Positions 17,877 to 25,849 of a stretch of DNA of 64,000 nucleotides are shown one piece after another (positions within the stretch are counted from its first letter, which is position 1; each line of letters opens with the position of its first letter). Source of the stretch: DATFKA01 sp035268885. GTDB taxonomy: Bacteria; Bacteroidota; Bacteroidia; Chitinophagales; Saprospiraceae. The stretch lies in NCBI GenBank assembly GCA_035268885.1, contig DATFKA010000120.1, positions 1 through 64,000 on the forward strand, read 5' to 3'. The notes under the pieces are model-generated. The model saw only the letters and a list, made by a program, of their open reading frames with translations, was not told where the DNA came from and ran no database searches. The position numbers and the translations under genes were made by a program.

Positions 17877-18989
17877 ATGAGTCAAAAATTCTATTCACTT
17901 TCCGTCGCTGATGTACAACGCGAAACTCCCAATGCCGTAACGGTACACTTCACCGTACCCAAAAACCTTAAAGAAGAGTTCAGTTATAAGGCCGGACAGT
18001 ACCTCACCCTACGATTCTCCGTAGACGGGGAGGAAATGCGCCGGGCCTATTCTATGTCGAGCAGCCCGCTCGAAAACCACCTGGCCGTCACCGTCAAAGA
18101 AGTAGACGGCGGGAAAGTATCGCCCATGATCAATCGCCATCTCAAAGCGGGCGATCAGGTAGACGTCATGCCACCGGAAGGTCGCTTCACCGTAGTGCTG
18201 GATGGCGATAAAAGACGAAGCTTTTATTTTTTCGGCGCAGGTAGTGGCATTACGCCCCTGATGTCATTGATCAAAACCATTCTGGAAGAAGAGCCGCAGA
18301 GTTCCGTATTCCTTTTGTACGGTAACCACGATGAAGAAAACATCATCTTCAAAGATCATTTGGAAAAATTAGAAAAGCGCTACGAGGGCCAATTAAAAGT
18401 AAAACACACCCTGAGTCAACCCAAACGCGAAGCGACCAAAGGGATTGGTGGCTTGTTTAAAAAAGGGAAAATGAGCTGGTCCGGCGAAGTAGGACGTATT
18501 GACCAGAAAGCAGTCCAGCAATTTTTGGCGGGTCATCCGAACCGTACTAAAGAGACCTTTTACTTCGTTTGTGGTCCTACGGGGATGATGCAAACCGTGG
18601 AGCGCAGTCTGCTGGATCAGGAAATCCCTAAGAAGTCAATCAAAATGGAATACTTCACTTCGGCTACCGAGGAAAGTACTGCCGCCTCGGCTACCTCCCC
18701 TGGAGATTTTGATGCCGCAAAAGTAAAAGCACACCTGGATGGACAGGAAATAGAAATTGAGGTGCCTGCCGGTAAAACGATTCTGGATACTTTGATTGCG
18801 GAGCAACACGATCCCCCCTATTCCTGTACTTCCGGCACTTGCTCTTCCTGCATGGCAAAGCTGCTCAAAGGAGAGGTAGATATGGAGGTATCCCTGGCAC
18901 TGGACGAAGATGAAATTGCCGAAGGCTATATCCTCACCTGTCAGTCCCGCCCCAAGACTCCCGAGGTAGAATTGACCTATGAAGTCTAG
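17877..18989 (+). CDS. PaaE-like ferredoxin--NAD(P)H reductase with C-terminal 2Fe-2S domain
   Basis: Electron-transfer component resembling the reductase PaaE of phenylacetyl-CoA epoxidase and related oxygenase or desaturase reductases. Order of domains: FAD-binding barrel (RAYS at residues 56-59), NAD(P)-binding domain (FFGAGSGITPLMSLI; FYFVCGPTGMM), then a plant-type ferredoxin domain with cluster ligands Cys317, Cys322, Cys325 and Cys355. A short Gly/Lys-rich insertion (about 181-200) sits inside the nucleotide-binding domain. No oxygenase subunit gene is adjacent, so the electron acceptor is unknown. Third gene of the GH3 cluster; its stop codon overlaps an 8-bp hairpin arm. Confidence 0.87.
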   Translation: MSQKFYSLSVADVQRETPNAVTVHFTVPKNLKEEFSYKAGQYLTLRFSVDGEEMRRAYSMSSSPLENHLAVTVKEVDGGKVSPMINRHLKAGDQVDVMPPEGRFTVVLDGDKRRSFYFFGAGSGITPLMSLIKTILEEEPQSSVFLLYGNHDEENIIFKDHLEKLEKRYEGQLKVKHTLSQPKREATKGIGGLFKKGKMSWSGEVGRIDQKAVQQFLAGHPNRTKETFYFVCGPTGMMQTVERSLLDQEIPKKSIKMEYFTSATEESTAASATSPGDFDAAKVKAHLDGQEIEIEVPAGKTILDTLIAEQHDPPYSCTSGTCSSCMAKLLKGEVDMEVSLALDEDEIAEGYILTCQSRPKTPEVELTYEV

Positions 18990-19020
18990 TGGCCCGGGGA
19001 ATAAGTCTCTGAGCCACTAG
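18986..19020. terminator. Hairpin at the end of the reductase gene
   Basis: CTAGTGGC / GCCACTAG, perfect 8-bp stem with a 19-nt loop, overlapping the reductase stop codon. No T run follows, so it may be a partial terminator or a mRNA-stabilising stem separating the first three genes from the last two. Confidence 0.45.
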
Positions 19021-19050
19021 TAGCCAAAAAGTAGATTAAGGTGCTCAATT

Positions 19051-19947
19051 ATGAAGATTTGTAACATCATTTTAGGCTTATTTATACTGCTTCCCTTCTG
19101 GCTGCAAAGCCAGGCCGAAGGCGATAGCCTTTTTGTAAAGTCGCTTTTACTAAGTGATCGTACGGAAGAGACCAATGCGGCCTTCTCCCCGGAGGGCACC
19201 TACCTCTATTTTTCCCGAAAGGGCGCTATTTTCAATTTTGGTAAAAACAACAATCACGATATTTGGCGAGCCAAACGAGAAGAAGATTTGAGCTGGACAG
19301 CACCCGTTAATGCCGGACCTCTGTTGAACACCGCACAATCTGAAAGAGTTGTGAGTATCAACGGAAGTGCTGATCGGCTCTATTTCTCGCGTCGGCAAGG
19401 TAACAAAGAGGTACTTTTTGCTTCTCATAAAGTGGGAAGGCGCTGGGGAGGCGCCGTACCCGTATCCGTACCGGGCCTGGACAGCTTCGCCTTAATCAAA
19501 GCTTATTTTGTCAGCGCGGATGAACAAATTTTATTGTATTGTGCCGCCAAAAAAGATCAGGGTAAGGCCAACATTTATTATGCGCTGAAAAACGCCAATC
19601 AACAGTGGACCACAGCCAGTCGACTTCGGCTGCCCATACCCCGGGAGGGTGATGAATTGAGTGTCTTTCTGGCAGCGGATAATCGTCGTTTGTTTTTTGC
19701 CAGTAATGGTCCCAGCGGCGGTGCCCATTACGATTTATTTTACACCGAGCGAATCGGATCTTCCTGGCAAAAATGGTCTGCCGTCAAACCACTGGGGCCA
19801 GGAATTAATACGCCTGCTAACGAATATGGGTTTACAATGCCCCACTCCGGAGAAATTATTGCCTATATTTCGGACGTACGATCCGGTCAGGCAAAAATAA
19901 TCTACGGCCAATTACCCCCCGGTTTTTTATCCGAATCCAACAAGTAA
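19051..19947 (+). CDS. Secreted PD40/TolB-like beta-propeller protein
   Basis: A 298-residue exported protein with a signal peptide (MKICNIILGLFILLPFWLQSQA). Several WD40-like PD40 blades are visible, with the recurring pattern of aromatic-F-S before a basic residue (FSPEGTYLYFSRKG, SINGSADRLYFSRRQG, FLAADNRRLFFASNG). Such domains often precede an OmpA domain in Bacteroidota, but no OmpA domain is present here. It probably acts as a periplasmic or surface scaffold. Fourth gene of the GH3 cluster; 6 bp separate it from the next gene. Confidence 0.75.
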   Translation: MKICNIILGLFILLPFWLQSQAEGDSLFVKSLLLSDRTEETNAAFSPEGTYLYFSRKGAIFNFGKNNNHDIWRAKREEDLSWTAPVNAGPLLNTAQSERVVSINGSADRLYFSRRQGNKEVLFASHKVGRRWGGAVPVSVPGLDSFALIKAYFVSADEQILLYCAAKKDQGKANIYYALKNANQQWTTASRLRLPIPREGDELSVFLAADNRRLFFASNGPSGGAHYDLFYTERIGSSWQKWSAVKPLGPGINTPANEYGFTMPHSGEIIAYISDVRSGQAKIIYGQLPPGFLSESNK

Positions 19948-19953
19948 CAATAT

Positions 19954-20430
19954 ATGGAATTCATCGACGAAGAGACGATTGACCAGATAGCCGTTCAGCT
20001 AGGCACCTCCGAAGCTACCCGAGAAGCAGCCGTGGAGGCATTACGCGAAGAACAACCCGTCTTACTCGCCTATCTTTTTTCGGAAAACTTTGAGGTTTTT
20101 CTCAATCGGGAGCGGGAATACGTCCTTTTTCTCGTTCTGGTGATCGTAGAATCGGTCAAGCACAAAACAGGACAAGCACTACCCGTAATCACCGAGGATA
20201 TGCTGGGAGAAGTCGAAGAATCAAACTGGACCAAGATGCGAACCGTCAGTGCCCAACGCTTTCGAGAGCGCCTGGACGTCTTTTTCGAAGACACTACTCA
20301 GGAGGACCTGCTTGCCTTTGTCGAAGACGCCCTGATCGATGAAGAGGAAGGGCTATTGAGTAAAGAAGGTCGGGAGCCCATTTTCATCGTACTCAAATCG
20401 GTGATTGACGCCTTAGGCCGGGCCCAATAA
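19954..20430 (+). CDS. Hypothetical protein, acidic and helical
   Basis: A 158-residue protein without signal peptide or membrane helix that I do not recognise. It is acidic and predicted helical, with the segments YLFSENFEVFLNREREYVLFLVLVI and RFRERLDVFFEDTTQEDLL. Absence of Cys and of catalytic-looking motifs suggests a structural or adaptor role. It starts 6 bp after the propeller gene and is followed by a small hairpin (20438-20454), so it ends the GH3 cluster. Confidence 0.65.
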   Translation: MEFIDEETIDQIAVQLGTSEATREAAVEALREEQPVLLAYLFSENFEVFLNREREYVLFLVLVIVESVKHKTGQALPVITEDMLGEVEESNWTKMRTVSAQRFRERLDVFFEDTTQEDLLAFVEDALIDEEEGLLSKEGREPIFIVLKSVIDALGRAQ

Positions 20431-20437
20431 AAACGGC

Positions 20438-20454
20438 CATCCGGCATCCGGATG
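20438..20454 (+). terminator. Hairpin after the GH3 cluster
   Basis: CATCCGG-CAT-CCGGATG, a perfect 7-bp stem with a 3-nt loop, extended by a GG/CC pair. It lies 8 bp after the stop of the 158-residue gene. No T run; terminator function is likely from its place. Confidence 0.5.
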
Positions 20455-20615
20455 ACCATTCGTAATCAAATGTTCAGGGTATAATTATAAGGAAATTTCT
20501 TGTAGCTTTCCCAGTCGGGAATAGCTCTAACTCCGCCTTAAATATACATATTTAAATTTTACGCAACTGAAAAAGAACTCCAATTTTTAGTGGGTTTTCT
20601 GCATTTTACCTAGAT

Positions 20616-20775
20616 TAGGAATGGGGCACTAATAAAGTATACAAGATTACGAAGATATTTTGCTGCTCAGTGAGGCGAAAAATGCAGGCGATGCAGCGCA
20701 TCGACGAGGCTTTTTAACGAAACTGGGCGGCAAAAGAACAAGTAAAGCTGTGTAGTTTATTATTGACTCATTCCT
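20616..20775. mobile_element. MITE-like element, family A, copy 1
   Basis: A 160-bp non-coding element about 94% identical to 27866-28026 (8 substitutions, 1 indel). Ends are imperfect inverted repeats: left GGAATGGGGCACTAATAAA, right (complement) GGAATGAGTCAATAATAAA. The 5-bp sequence TAGAT flanks both sides (20611-20615 and 20776-20780), a probable target duplication. The centre holds CGATGC-AGC-GCATCG, a hairpin shared with family B. It lies in the promoter region of the aminotransferase-like gene. Confidence 0.75.
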
Positions 20776-20816
20776 TAGATAAATTCTTGTCTAAGAGTAT
20801 ATTTAAATCGATTCGT

Positions 20817-22088
20817 ATGCAAAAACGCCGACAGTTCCTGCAGCAAATGACCGCCTTTGGCTTAGGCTCTCCTTTTCTCTTTCCCAAGCTGGATAAAATT
20901 TTGGCAGCAGCCGAAAACCGAAGTCCGAAAGAACTGGCCCGGGATGAAGCCTTCTGGGCTCAAGTCCGCAGTGGCTACCGACTCAAACCCGATTATATCA
21001 ATCTGGAAAACGGCTATTATTGTTTCCTTCCCCAGGAAACGCTGGAGAACTATATTCATCACATAAGACAAGTGAATTATCAAGGCTCGTATTATATGCG
21101 TACCGTACAATGGGATAACAAACGCTACGTAGCGGAACAATTAGCAGAACTGGCCGATTGCGATCCAGAAGAAGTTGGCATCACCCGCAATACCACCGAA
21201 TCGTTAGATCTTATCATCGGAGGACAACATTGGGAAGCCGGCGACGAAGCCGTCATGGCAGAACAGGATTACGGTGCGATGCTCGATATGTTTGAGCTAC
21301 AGGCCCGGCGACACGGCGTCGTCAACAAGCGGGTTTCGCTACCCAATCATCCCACTTCCGACGCTGATATTGTCAACCTCTATGCCAATGCCATTACCGA
21401 TAAGACCAAACTTCTGATGGTCTGTCACCTGGTAAATATTACCGGACAAATTCTACCCATCAAAAAAATCGTGGACATGGCACATGCCAAAGGAGTCGAC
21501 GTCATGGTAGATGGAGCGCATGCCCTGGGACATATTCAGTTCAGTATGCGTGATTTAGGTTGTGACTATTACGGCGCCAGTTTGCACAAATGGTTGAGTG
21601 CACCGCTCGGTTCGGGCTTTTTGTTTGTCAAAAAGGAAAAAATCGCGGGAGTATGGCCACTTTTTGCAGAGATCAACCGCCAGCCAGATGACATTCAAAG
21701 ATTAAACCATACCGGCACGCATCCGGTAGCAACCGACCTGGCCATACTAAACGCTTTGGAATACCATCACCGCCTTGGCGGCGAGCGCAAAGAAGCACGG
21801 CTCCGCTATATTCAACAATACTGGACCAGCAAACTTAGGGAAACCTCGCGGGTAGTCATTAACACCCCTGAAGATCCCAAAAGATCCTGCGCTATTGCTA
21901 ACGTCGGCATCGAAGGGCTCGCACCTTCAGATTTAGCTAAAAAATTAATGGCGGAACACCGAGTATGGACCGTAGCCATCAACCGGCCCGGAGTACGTGG
22001 TTGCCGGATCACGCCCAATGTGTATACCACGACCAAAGAATTGGATAAATTTGTAGCGGCCATCAAATCAATAGCCGCCGAAGTATAA
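20817..22088 (+). CDS. Tat-exported class V aminotransferase-like PLP enzyme
   Basis: PLP-dependent fold-type I protein of the class V family (cysteine desulfurase / isopenicillin N epimerase group). ATG 20817 gives 423 residues and opens with a twin-arginine signal: KRRQFLQQM at residues 3-11 followed by a hydrophobic stretch, so a folded cofactor-loaded enzyme is probably exported. The PLP lysine is Lys258 in YYGASLHKWL, and the pyridine-contacting Asp is in VDGAHALGH (residue 232). The reaction cannot be assigned. An upstream in-frame TTG lies in the mobile element and is rejected. It converges with the next gene, one base between stops. Confidence 0.85.
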   Translation: MQKRRQFLQQMTAFGLGSPFLFPKLDKILAAAENRSPKELARDEAFWAQVRSGYRLKPDYINLENGYYCFLPQETLENYIHHIRQVNYQGSYYMRTVQWDNKRYVAEQLAELADCDPEEVGITRNTTESLDLIIGGQHWEAGDEAVMAEQDYGAMLDMFELQARRHGVVNKRVSLPNHPTSDADIVNLYANAITDKTKLLMVCHLVNITGQILPIKKIVDMAHAKGVDVMVDGAHALGHIQFSMRDLGCDYYGASLHKWLSAPLGSGFLFVKKEKIAGVWPLFAEINRQPDDIQRLNHTGTHPVATDLAILNALEYHHRLGGERKEARLRYIQQYWTSKLRETSRVVINTPEDPKRSCAIANVGIEGLAPSDLAKKLMAEHRVWTVAINRPGVRGCRITPNVYTTTKELDKFVAAIKSIAAEV

Positions 22089-22089
22089 G

Positions 22090-22455
22090 CTAGTCGTCGT
22101 CGTCGTCTAAGGTATCTGGATCCACGATATCGAACTCGTTATCATCGTTGGCATTTAAGGACAAGGCATCGACATCGTCATACTTTTCGGAGTAGTCTTC
22201 CAGGACATCCGTTTTCAGCATACCGTCCTCGAAGTCATCGTCGTCTTCGATGATGCGTTCTGCCCTAACCGAAGTCATTCGAATGAGATAATAGAACTCT
22301 TCCGTTTCAAAAGGCAATCCCATTTTTTTTTCGCCATCGCGATTGGTAAAGCTAACCAGATGGTGAGCGAATCCACGGGGATAGACCAGCTTGATCTGTT
22401 CCTTAACCGCATCGGTAAGCTTATCATAATCTTTTACGACTTTAGGTTTGCTCAT
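22090..22455 (-). CDS. Hypothetical protein with Asp-rich tail
   Basis: A 121-residue protein of unknown function. The first 75 residues are mixed and look folded (KDYDKLTDAVKEQIKLVYPRGFAHHLVSF, then GLPFETEEFYYLIRMTSVRAERI). The remainder is strongly acidic, ending DTLDDDDD. The composition resembles small Bacteroidota proteins that accompany translation genes, but I cannot name a family. It lies downstream of infB and is separated from it by a terminator, so it probably has its own promoter. Confidence 0.7.
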   Translation of the reverse strand: MSKPKVVKDYDKLTDAVKEQIKLVYPRGFAHHLVSFTNRDGEKKMGLPFETEEFYYLIRMTSVRAERIIEDDDDFEDGMLKTDVLEDYSEKYDDVDALSLNANDDNEFDIVDPDTLDDDDD

Positions 22456-22483
22456 ATCTTCAGAGATAATTTAAGTTTAAAAT

Positions 22484-22509
22484 AAAAAAGATTTCCCTAT
22501 GGGGAAACC
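22484..22509 (-). terminator. Terminator after infB
   Basis: On the minus strand the stem GGTTTCCC / GGGAAATC (8 bp with one G-U pair, 4-nt loop) is followed by TTTTTT. It lies about 65 bp beyond the infB stop. Confidence 0.75.
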
Positions 22510-22572
22510 CTTTTTACCTAATATTTTTTATTGAAAATAATCAATTTTCACAATTGGAGAGGAAAAAACAGA

Positions 22573-25527
22573 TTAATCCAATGTCTGTTTAATCTCAATA
22601 ATTTCGTAGGCCTCAATGGTATCACCTACTTTTACGTCGTTGTAGTTTTCGATAGACAGACCACACTCCAATCCACTTTTCACTTCTCGTACATCGTCTT
22701 TGAATCGTTTCAGAGAAGCTAACTTACCATGTGCGCCTTCCTTGGTAGGATAGACCACGATACCATCGCGTATCAGGCGGACATGATTAGAGCGGGCAAT
22801 TTTTCCATCTTTGACATATCCACCGGCCACGGTACCCACTTTGGATATCTTGAAGATATCGCGCACTTCAACTTCTCCAAGGATTTTCTCTTCTTTGGTA
22901 GGCTCCAACATCCCTTCAATCGCCATCTTGATCTCTTCGATCGTCTCATAGATGATGGAGTAGGTCTTAATCTGTACCCCTTCTTTTTCAGCCAATCGAC
23001 GGGCATTGAGCGAAGGCCGTACCTGGAAGCCGATAATAATCGCGTCCGAGGCGGAAGCCAGCAGAACATCCGATTCGATAATCTGACCTACTGCTTTGTG
23101 GATCACATTTACCTGCACCGTTTCAACGGAGAGTTTGATCAATGAATCGGAGAGTGCCTCTACCGAACCATCCACGTCACCTTTAACGATCAGGTTCAAC
23201 TCTTTAAAGGTACCCAGAGCCAGTCGACGTCCGATCTCATCCAGAGAGATCCGTTTGGCAGCCCGGTTGGCCTGCTCACGAGACAATTGCGCCCGCTTAT
23301 TCGCCAGCTGTTTAGCATCCTGTTCGTTATCCATTTCCTTGAACAACTCACCCGCCTGTGGTGCGCCACTCAACCCTAAGACCAGAACGGGTTTAGCGGG
23401 ACCAGCTTCTTTGATACGCTGTCCGCGTTCGTTCAGCATAGCTTTAATCTTACCGGCATATTCACCAGCTACGATTGGATCACTAATGTGCAGTGTACCA
23501 TTTTGTACTAATATCTTGGTTACATAACCGCGACCTTTATCCAGCGATGCTTCTAATACTGCACCCTGAGCTGGACGTTTTGGATTGGCCTTTAGTTCTA
23601 ACAGCTCTGATTCCAGCTGTACTTTTTCTAATAATTCAGGAATGCCCTGACCCGTTTTGGCAGAGATCTCTTGCGACTGATACTCTCCCCCCCAATCTTC
23701 TACCAGGATATTCATAGAGGACAACTCCTGCTTAATTTTATCCGGTTGCGCCCCTGGCTTATCAATTTTATTGATGGCAAAAACCATGGGTACCCCGGCT
23801 GCCTGGGCGTGAGAAATCGCTTCTTTGGTTTGTGGCATCACACTGTCATCAGCGGCCACAATGATAATGGCGATATCGGTCACTTTAGCACCTCTGGCCC
23901 GCATAGCGGTAAAGGCTTCGTGACCCGGAGTATCCAGGAAGGTAATCCCCTGGCCACTCTTCGTTTTCACTTCGTAAGCACCAATGTGCTGGGTGATTCC
24001 CCCCGCCTCACCACCGGCGACGTTTTCCTCCCGGATATAATCCAGTAAAGAAGTCTTACCGTGGTCAACGTGTCCCATTACCGTAACGATAGGGTTGCGA
24101 GCTTCCAGATCAGCGGGATCGTCTTCGAAATCGTCTTCGTCATCAATACTAATTTGCTCTTCCGCATTGATGAAACTCACTTCGTAATCAAATTCGTCGG
24201 CCACCAGTTCAATGACCTCGGCATCGAGGCGCTGATTGATCGATACAATGGTACCCAGGTTCATACAGGTAGTGATCACCTCGGTCACTGAAACGTCCAT
24301 CAAGCTGGCCAACTCTGATACGGAAATAAATTCCGTCACTTCCAACTTGTTACTTTCCTGCTCCTGTGCAGCCTCGAGTTGCTCTTGTTTTTCCTTATGG
24401 CGATCGCGCTTATCGCGATTCAGTTTTGAACGCTTTTTATTTTTCCCGCCGCCCTGCAGGCGAGCCATGGTCGCTTTGATTTTCTCATCAATTTCTTTCT
24501 GAGTGACCTCTCTGACCTCATCGCGTTTTTTCGGTGTACGACGGCGTAGCTTATCGTTAGTAGGTCTTTCTCTGCGTTTGCGTTCTCCGCCACTGCTACT
24601 ATTTGTTTCTACCGTGATACGTTTACGGCGACGCTTTTTACGCTCCGGTTGACTGGAAGGCTTTTTAGTATCCCCGGACTTAGCGGCAGGCGCATCGGCT
24701 TTTTTATCTTTGGCCTTTTCCGTTTTTTCTTTCTTTTTCTTCTTACGAGGGCGTTGAAATTTATCCAGATCAATCTTCCCTTTAATTTTCAGACCTCGTA
24801 GCTCCGGCGTTTTGGAACGCATCACATCCCCTTCTTTTTCTTTAGGGGAAGGCGTCTCTTCCGCTTTAGCGCTTTCTTCTTTTTCTTCCGTGGGTGGGGT
24901 CGTTTTTTCCTCGGCGACCACTTTTTCAGAAGGTGCTTCTTCTTTTGCCTCTTCTTTTTCCGGTTGGGGTTCGTCTTCCTTTTTAGGCGCTGGCGCTTCT
25001 GATTCTTTTTTAGCTTCGGGCGTTTCCGTTTTCGCTACCGGCGGCTGCTCTTCCTCGGAGGTTTGCTTTGCTTTAGGCGTTTCTTTTTTGGGTGCTTCCT
25101 CGGGCGTTTCCTTTCCCGCTCTTTTCTTCAGACTACTTCCCAGATCTATTTTACCCACTTTCCGCAAAGATATTTTTGGAGCGTCCGCTTTGACCACTTC
25201 TTCCTCTTTGGGGGTTTTCTCCGCTGCCTTTTTTTCCTTCTCAGCTGGCTGCTCTTTTTTCGCTGCCGGTTCTGCCTTGGCTTTGTCTTCGACAATGACC
25301 TCACTGGGCTCGTCCTTCTTGGAGCGAGACCCAATATTTATTTGGCGGGCTTTCTCTTTTATGTCAATAGACTTGCGGAACTCCTTCAATAACTCGTCGT
25401 ACATCTCATCGGAGATTTTCGCAGTAGGCTTATTATCGATCTCAAACCCATTCTCGGTTAGAAATTCGACAATAGTGCTCGTCCCTACATTGAGTTCTTT
25501 CGCAATCTTTACTAAACGTTTCGCCAT
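22573..25527 (-). CDS. infB: Translation initiation factor IF-2
   Basis: GTPase that brings initiator tRNA to the 30S subunit. The 984-residue protein has the long N-terminal region usual in Bacteroidota: an IF2 N-domain (about 1-50), a Lys/Glu/Pro/Ala-rich low-complexity linker (about 70-390), a second N-domain (about 396-450), and the G domain with GHVDHGKT at 485-492, DTPGHEAF and NKID. EF-Tu-like and C-terminal tRNA-binding domains follow. The linker has many charged repeats but no frameshift. Preceded by a 320-bp gap with its own candidate promoter and a terminator behind nusA. Confidence 0.98.
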   Translation of the reverse strand: MAKRLVKIAKELNVGTSTIVEFLTENGFEIDNKPTAKISDEMYDELLKEFRKSIDIKEKARQINIGSRSKKDEPSEVIVEDKAKAEPAAKKEQPAEKEKKAAEKTPKEEEVVKADAPKISLRKVGKIDLGSSLKKRAGKETPEEAPKKETPKAKQTSEEEQPPVAKTETPEAKKESEAPAPKKEDEPQPEKEEAKEEAPSEKVVAEEKTTPPTEEKEESAKAEETPSPKEKEGDVMRSKTPELRGLKIKGKIDLDKFQRPRKKKKKEKTEKAKDKKADAPAAKSGDTKKPSSQPERKKRRRKRITVETNSSSGGERKRRERPTNDKLRRRTPKKRDEVREVTQKEIDEKIKATMARLQGGGKNKKRSKLNRDKRDRHKEKQEQLEAAQEQESNKLEVTEFISVSELASLMDVSVTEVITTCMNLGTIVSINQRLDAEVIELVADEFDYEVSFINAEEQISIDDEDDFEDDPADLEARNPIVTVMGHVDHGKTSLLDYIREENVAGGEAGGITQHIGAYEVKTKSGQGITFLDTPGHEAFTAMRARGAKVTDIAIIIVAADDSVMPQTKEAISHAQAAGVPMVFAINKIDKPGAQPDKIKQELSSMNILVEDWGGEYQSQEISAKTGQGIPELLEKVQLESELLELKANPKRPAQGAVLEASLDKGRGYVTKILVQNGTLHISDPIVAGEYAGKIKAMLNERGQRIKEAGPAKPVLVLGLSGAPQAGELFKEMDNEQDAKQLANKRAQLSREQANRAAKRISLDEIGRRLALGTFKELNLIVKGDVDGSVEALSDSLIKLSVETVQVNVIHKAVGQIIESDVLLASASDAIIIGFQVRPSLNARRLAEKEGVQIKTYSIIYETIEEIKMAIEGMLEPTKEEKILGEVEVRDIFKISKVGTVAGGYVKDGKIARSNHVRLIRDGIVVYPTKEGAHGKLASLKRFKDDVREVKSGLECGLSIENYNDVKVGDTIEAYEIIEIKQTLD

Positions 25528-25670
25528 TATATTTTTTTAGTACTTAATCTGTGCTTTTCAGCTTATATCCCAAATAGCAGCTAATGACGTTATTCGTCAA
25601 TGCTGCCAGATGTCAATCGTTTTAATTAAGGAAAAATAAAGTGATATTCAATTTTTTCCAAAAAACAGTG

Positions 25671-25678
25671 CAAAGATA
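25671..25678 (-). promoter_or_regulatory. Candidate -7 box for infB
   Basis: Minus-strand TATCTTTG matches TAnnTTTG. Transcription would begin about 135 bp before the infB ATG. A matching -33 TTG at normal spacing is not evident. Confidence 0.45.
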
Positions 25679-25775
25679 AGGTAATTTGATCAATCGACTG
25701 TTTCTTACGGCTTTTTCTCTATAGTCCAACAACACAAACTTAAAGAAAAGAGTTCGTTTTGATCCAATTTTCCCC

Positions 25776-25801
25776 AAAAACTTTAGGGATTGAACCCTAA
25801 A
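25776..25801 (-). terminator. Terminator after nusA
   Basis: On the minus strand TTTAGGG / CCCTAAA (7-bp stem, 6-nt loop) is followed by GTTTTTGG. A second small hairpin (AATGATC / GATCATT, 25800-25819) lies just before it. Together they imply that rimP-nusA transcripts end before infB. Confidence 0.6.
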
Positions 25802-25849
25802 TGATCTCATTCGATCATTAAAAGTCTATTCCAGCCCCGTGCGAGGGGA

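Larger units (their letters stand above)
20431..20816. other. Intergenic region holding a MITE-like element
   Basis: About 385 bp. After the hairpin at 20438-20454 comes AT-rich sequence, then the family A element at 20616-20775. A reading frame that opens with TTG inside the element was not used as the start of the next gene. Confidence 0.6.
25528..25849. other. Gap between nusA and infB
   Basis: About 320 bp, unusual for this gene pair, which is often tightly linked. It holds the nusA terminator hairpins and the candidate infB promoter listed separately. No ORF is supported. Confidence 0.6.

Noticed and set aside
20763..20816. Extended start of the aminotransferase-like gene within the mobile element
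   Set aside because: The upstream TTG lies inside the repeat and the twin-arginine signal begins at the later ATG.
24812..25540. Long open frame antisense to infB, rich in Ser and Phe
   Set aside because: It is the mirror of the charged low-complexity IF-2 linker; its composition is an artefact of that linker and it has no promoter or family signature.
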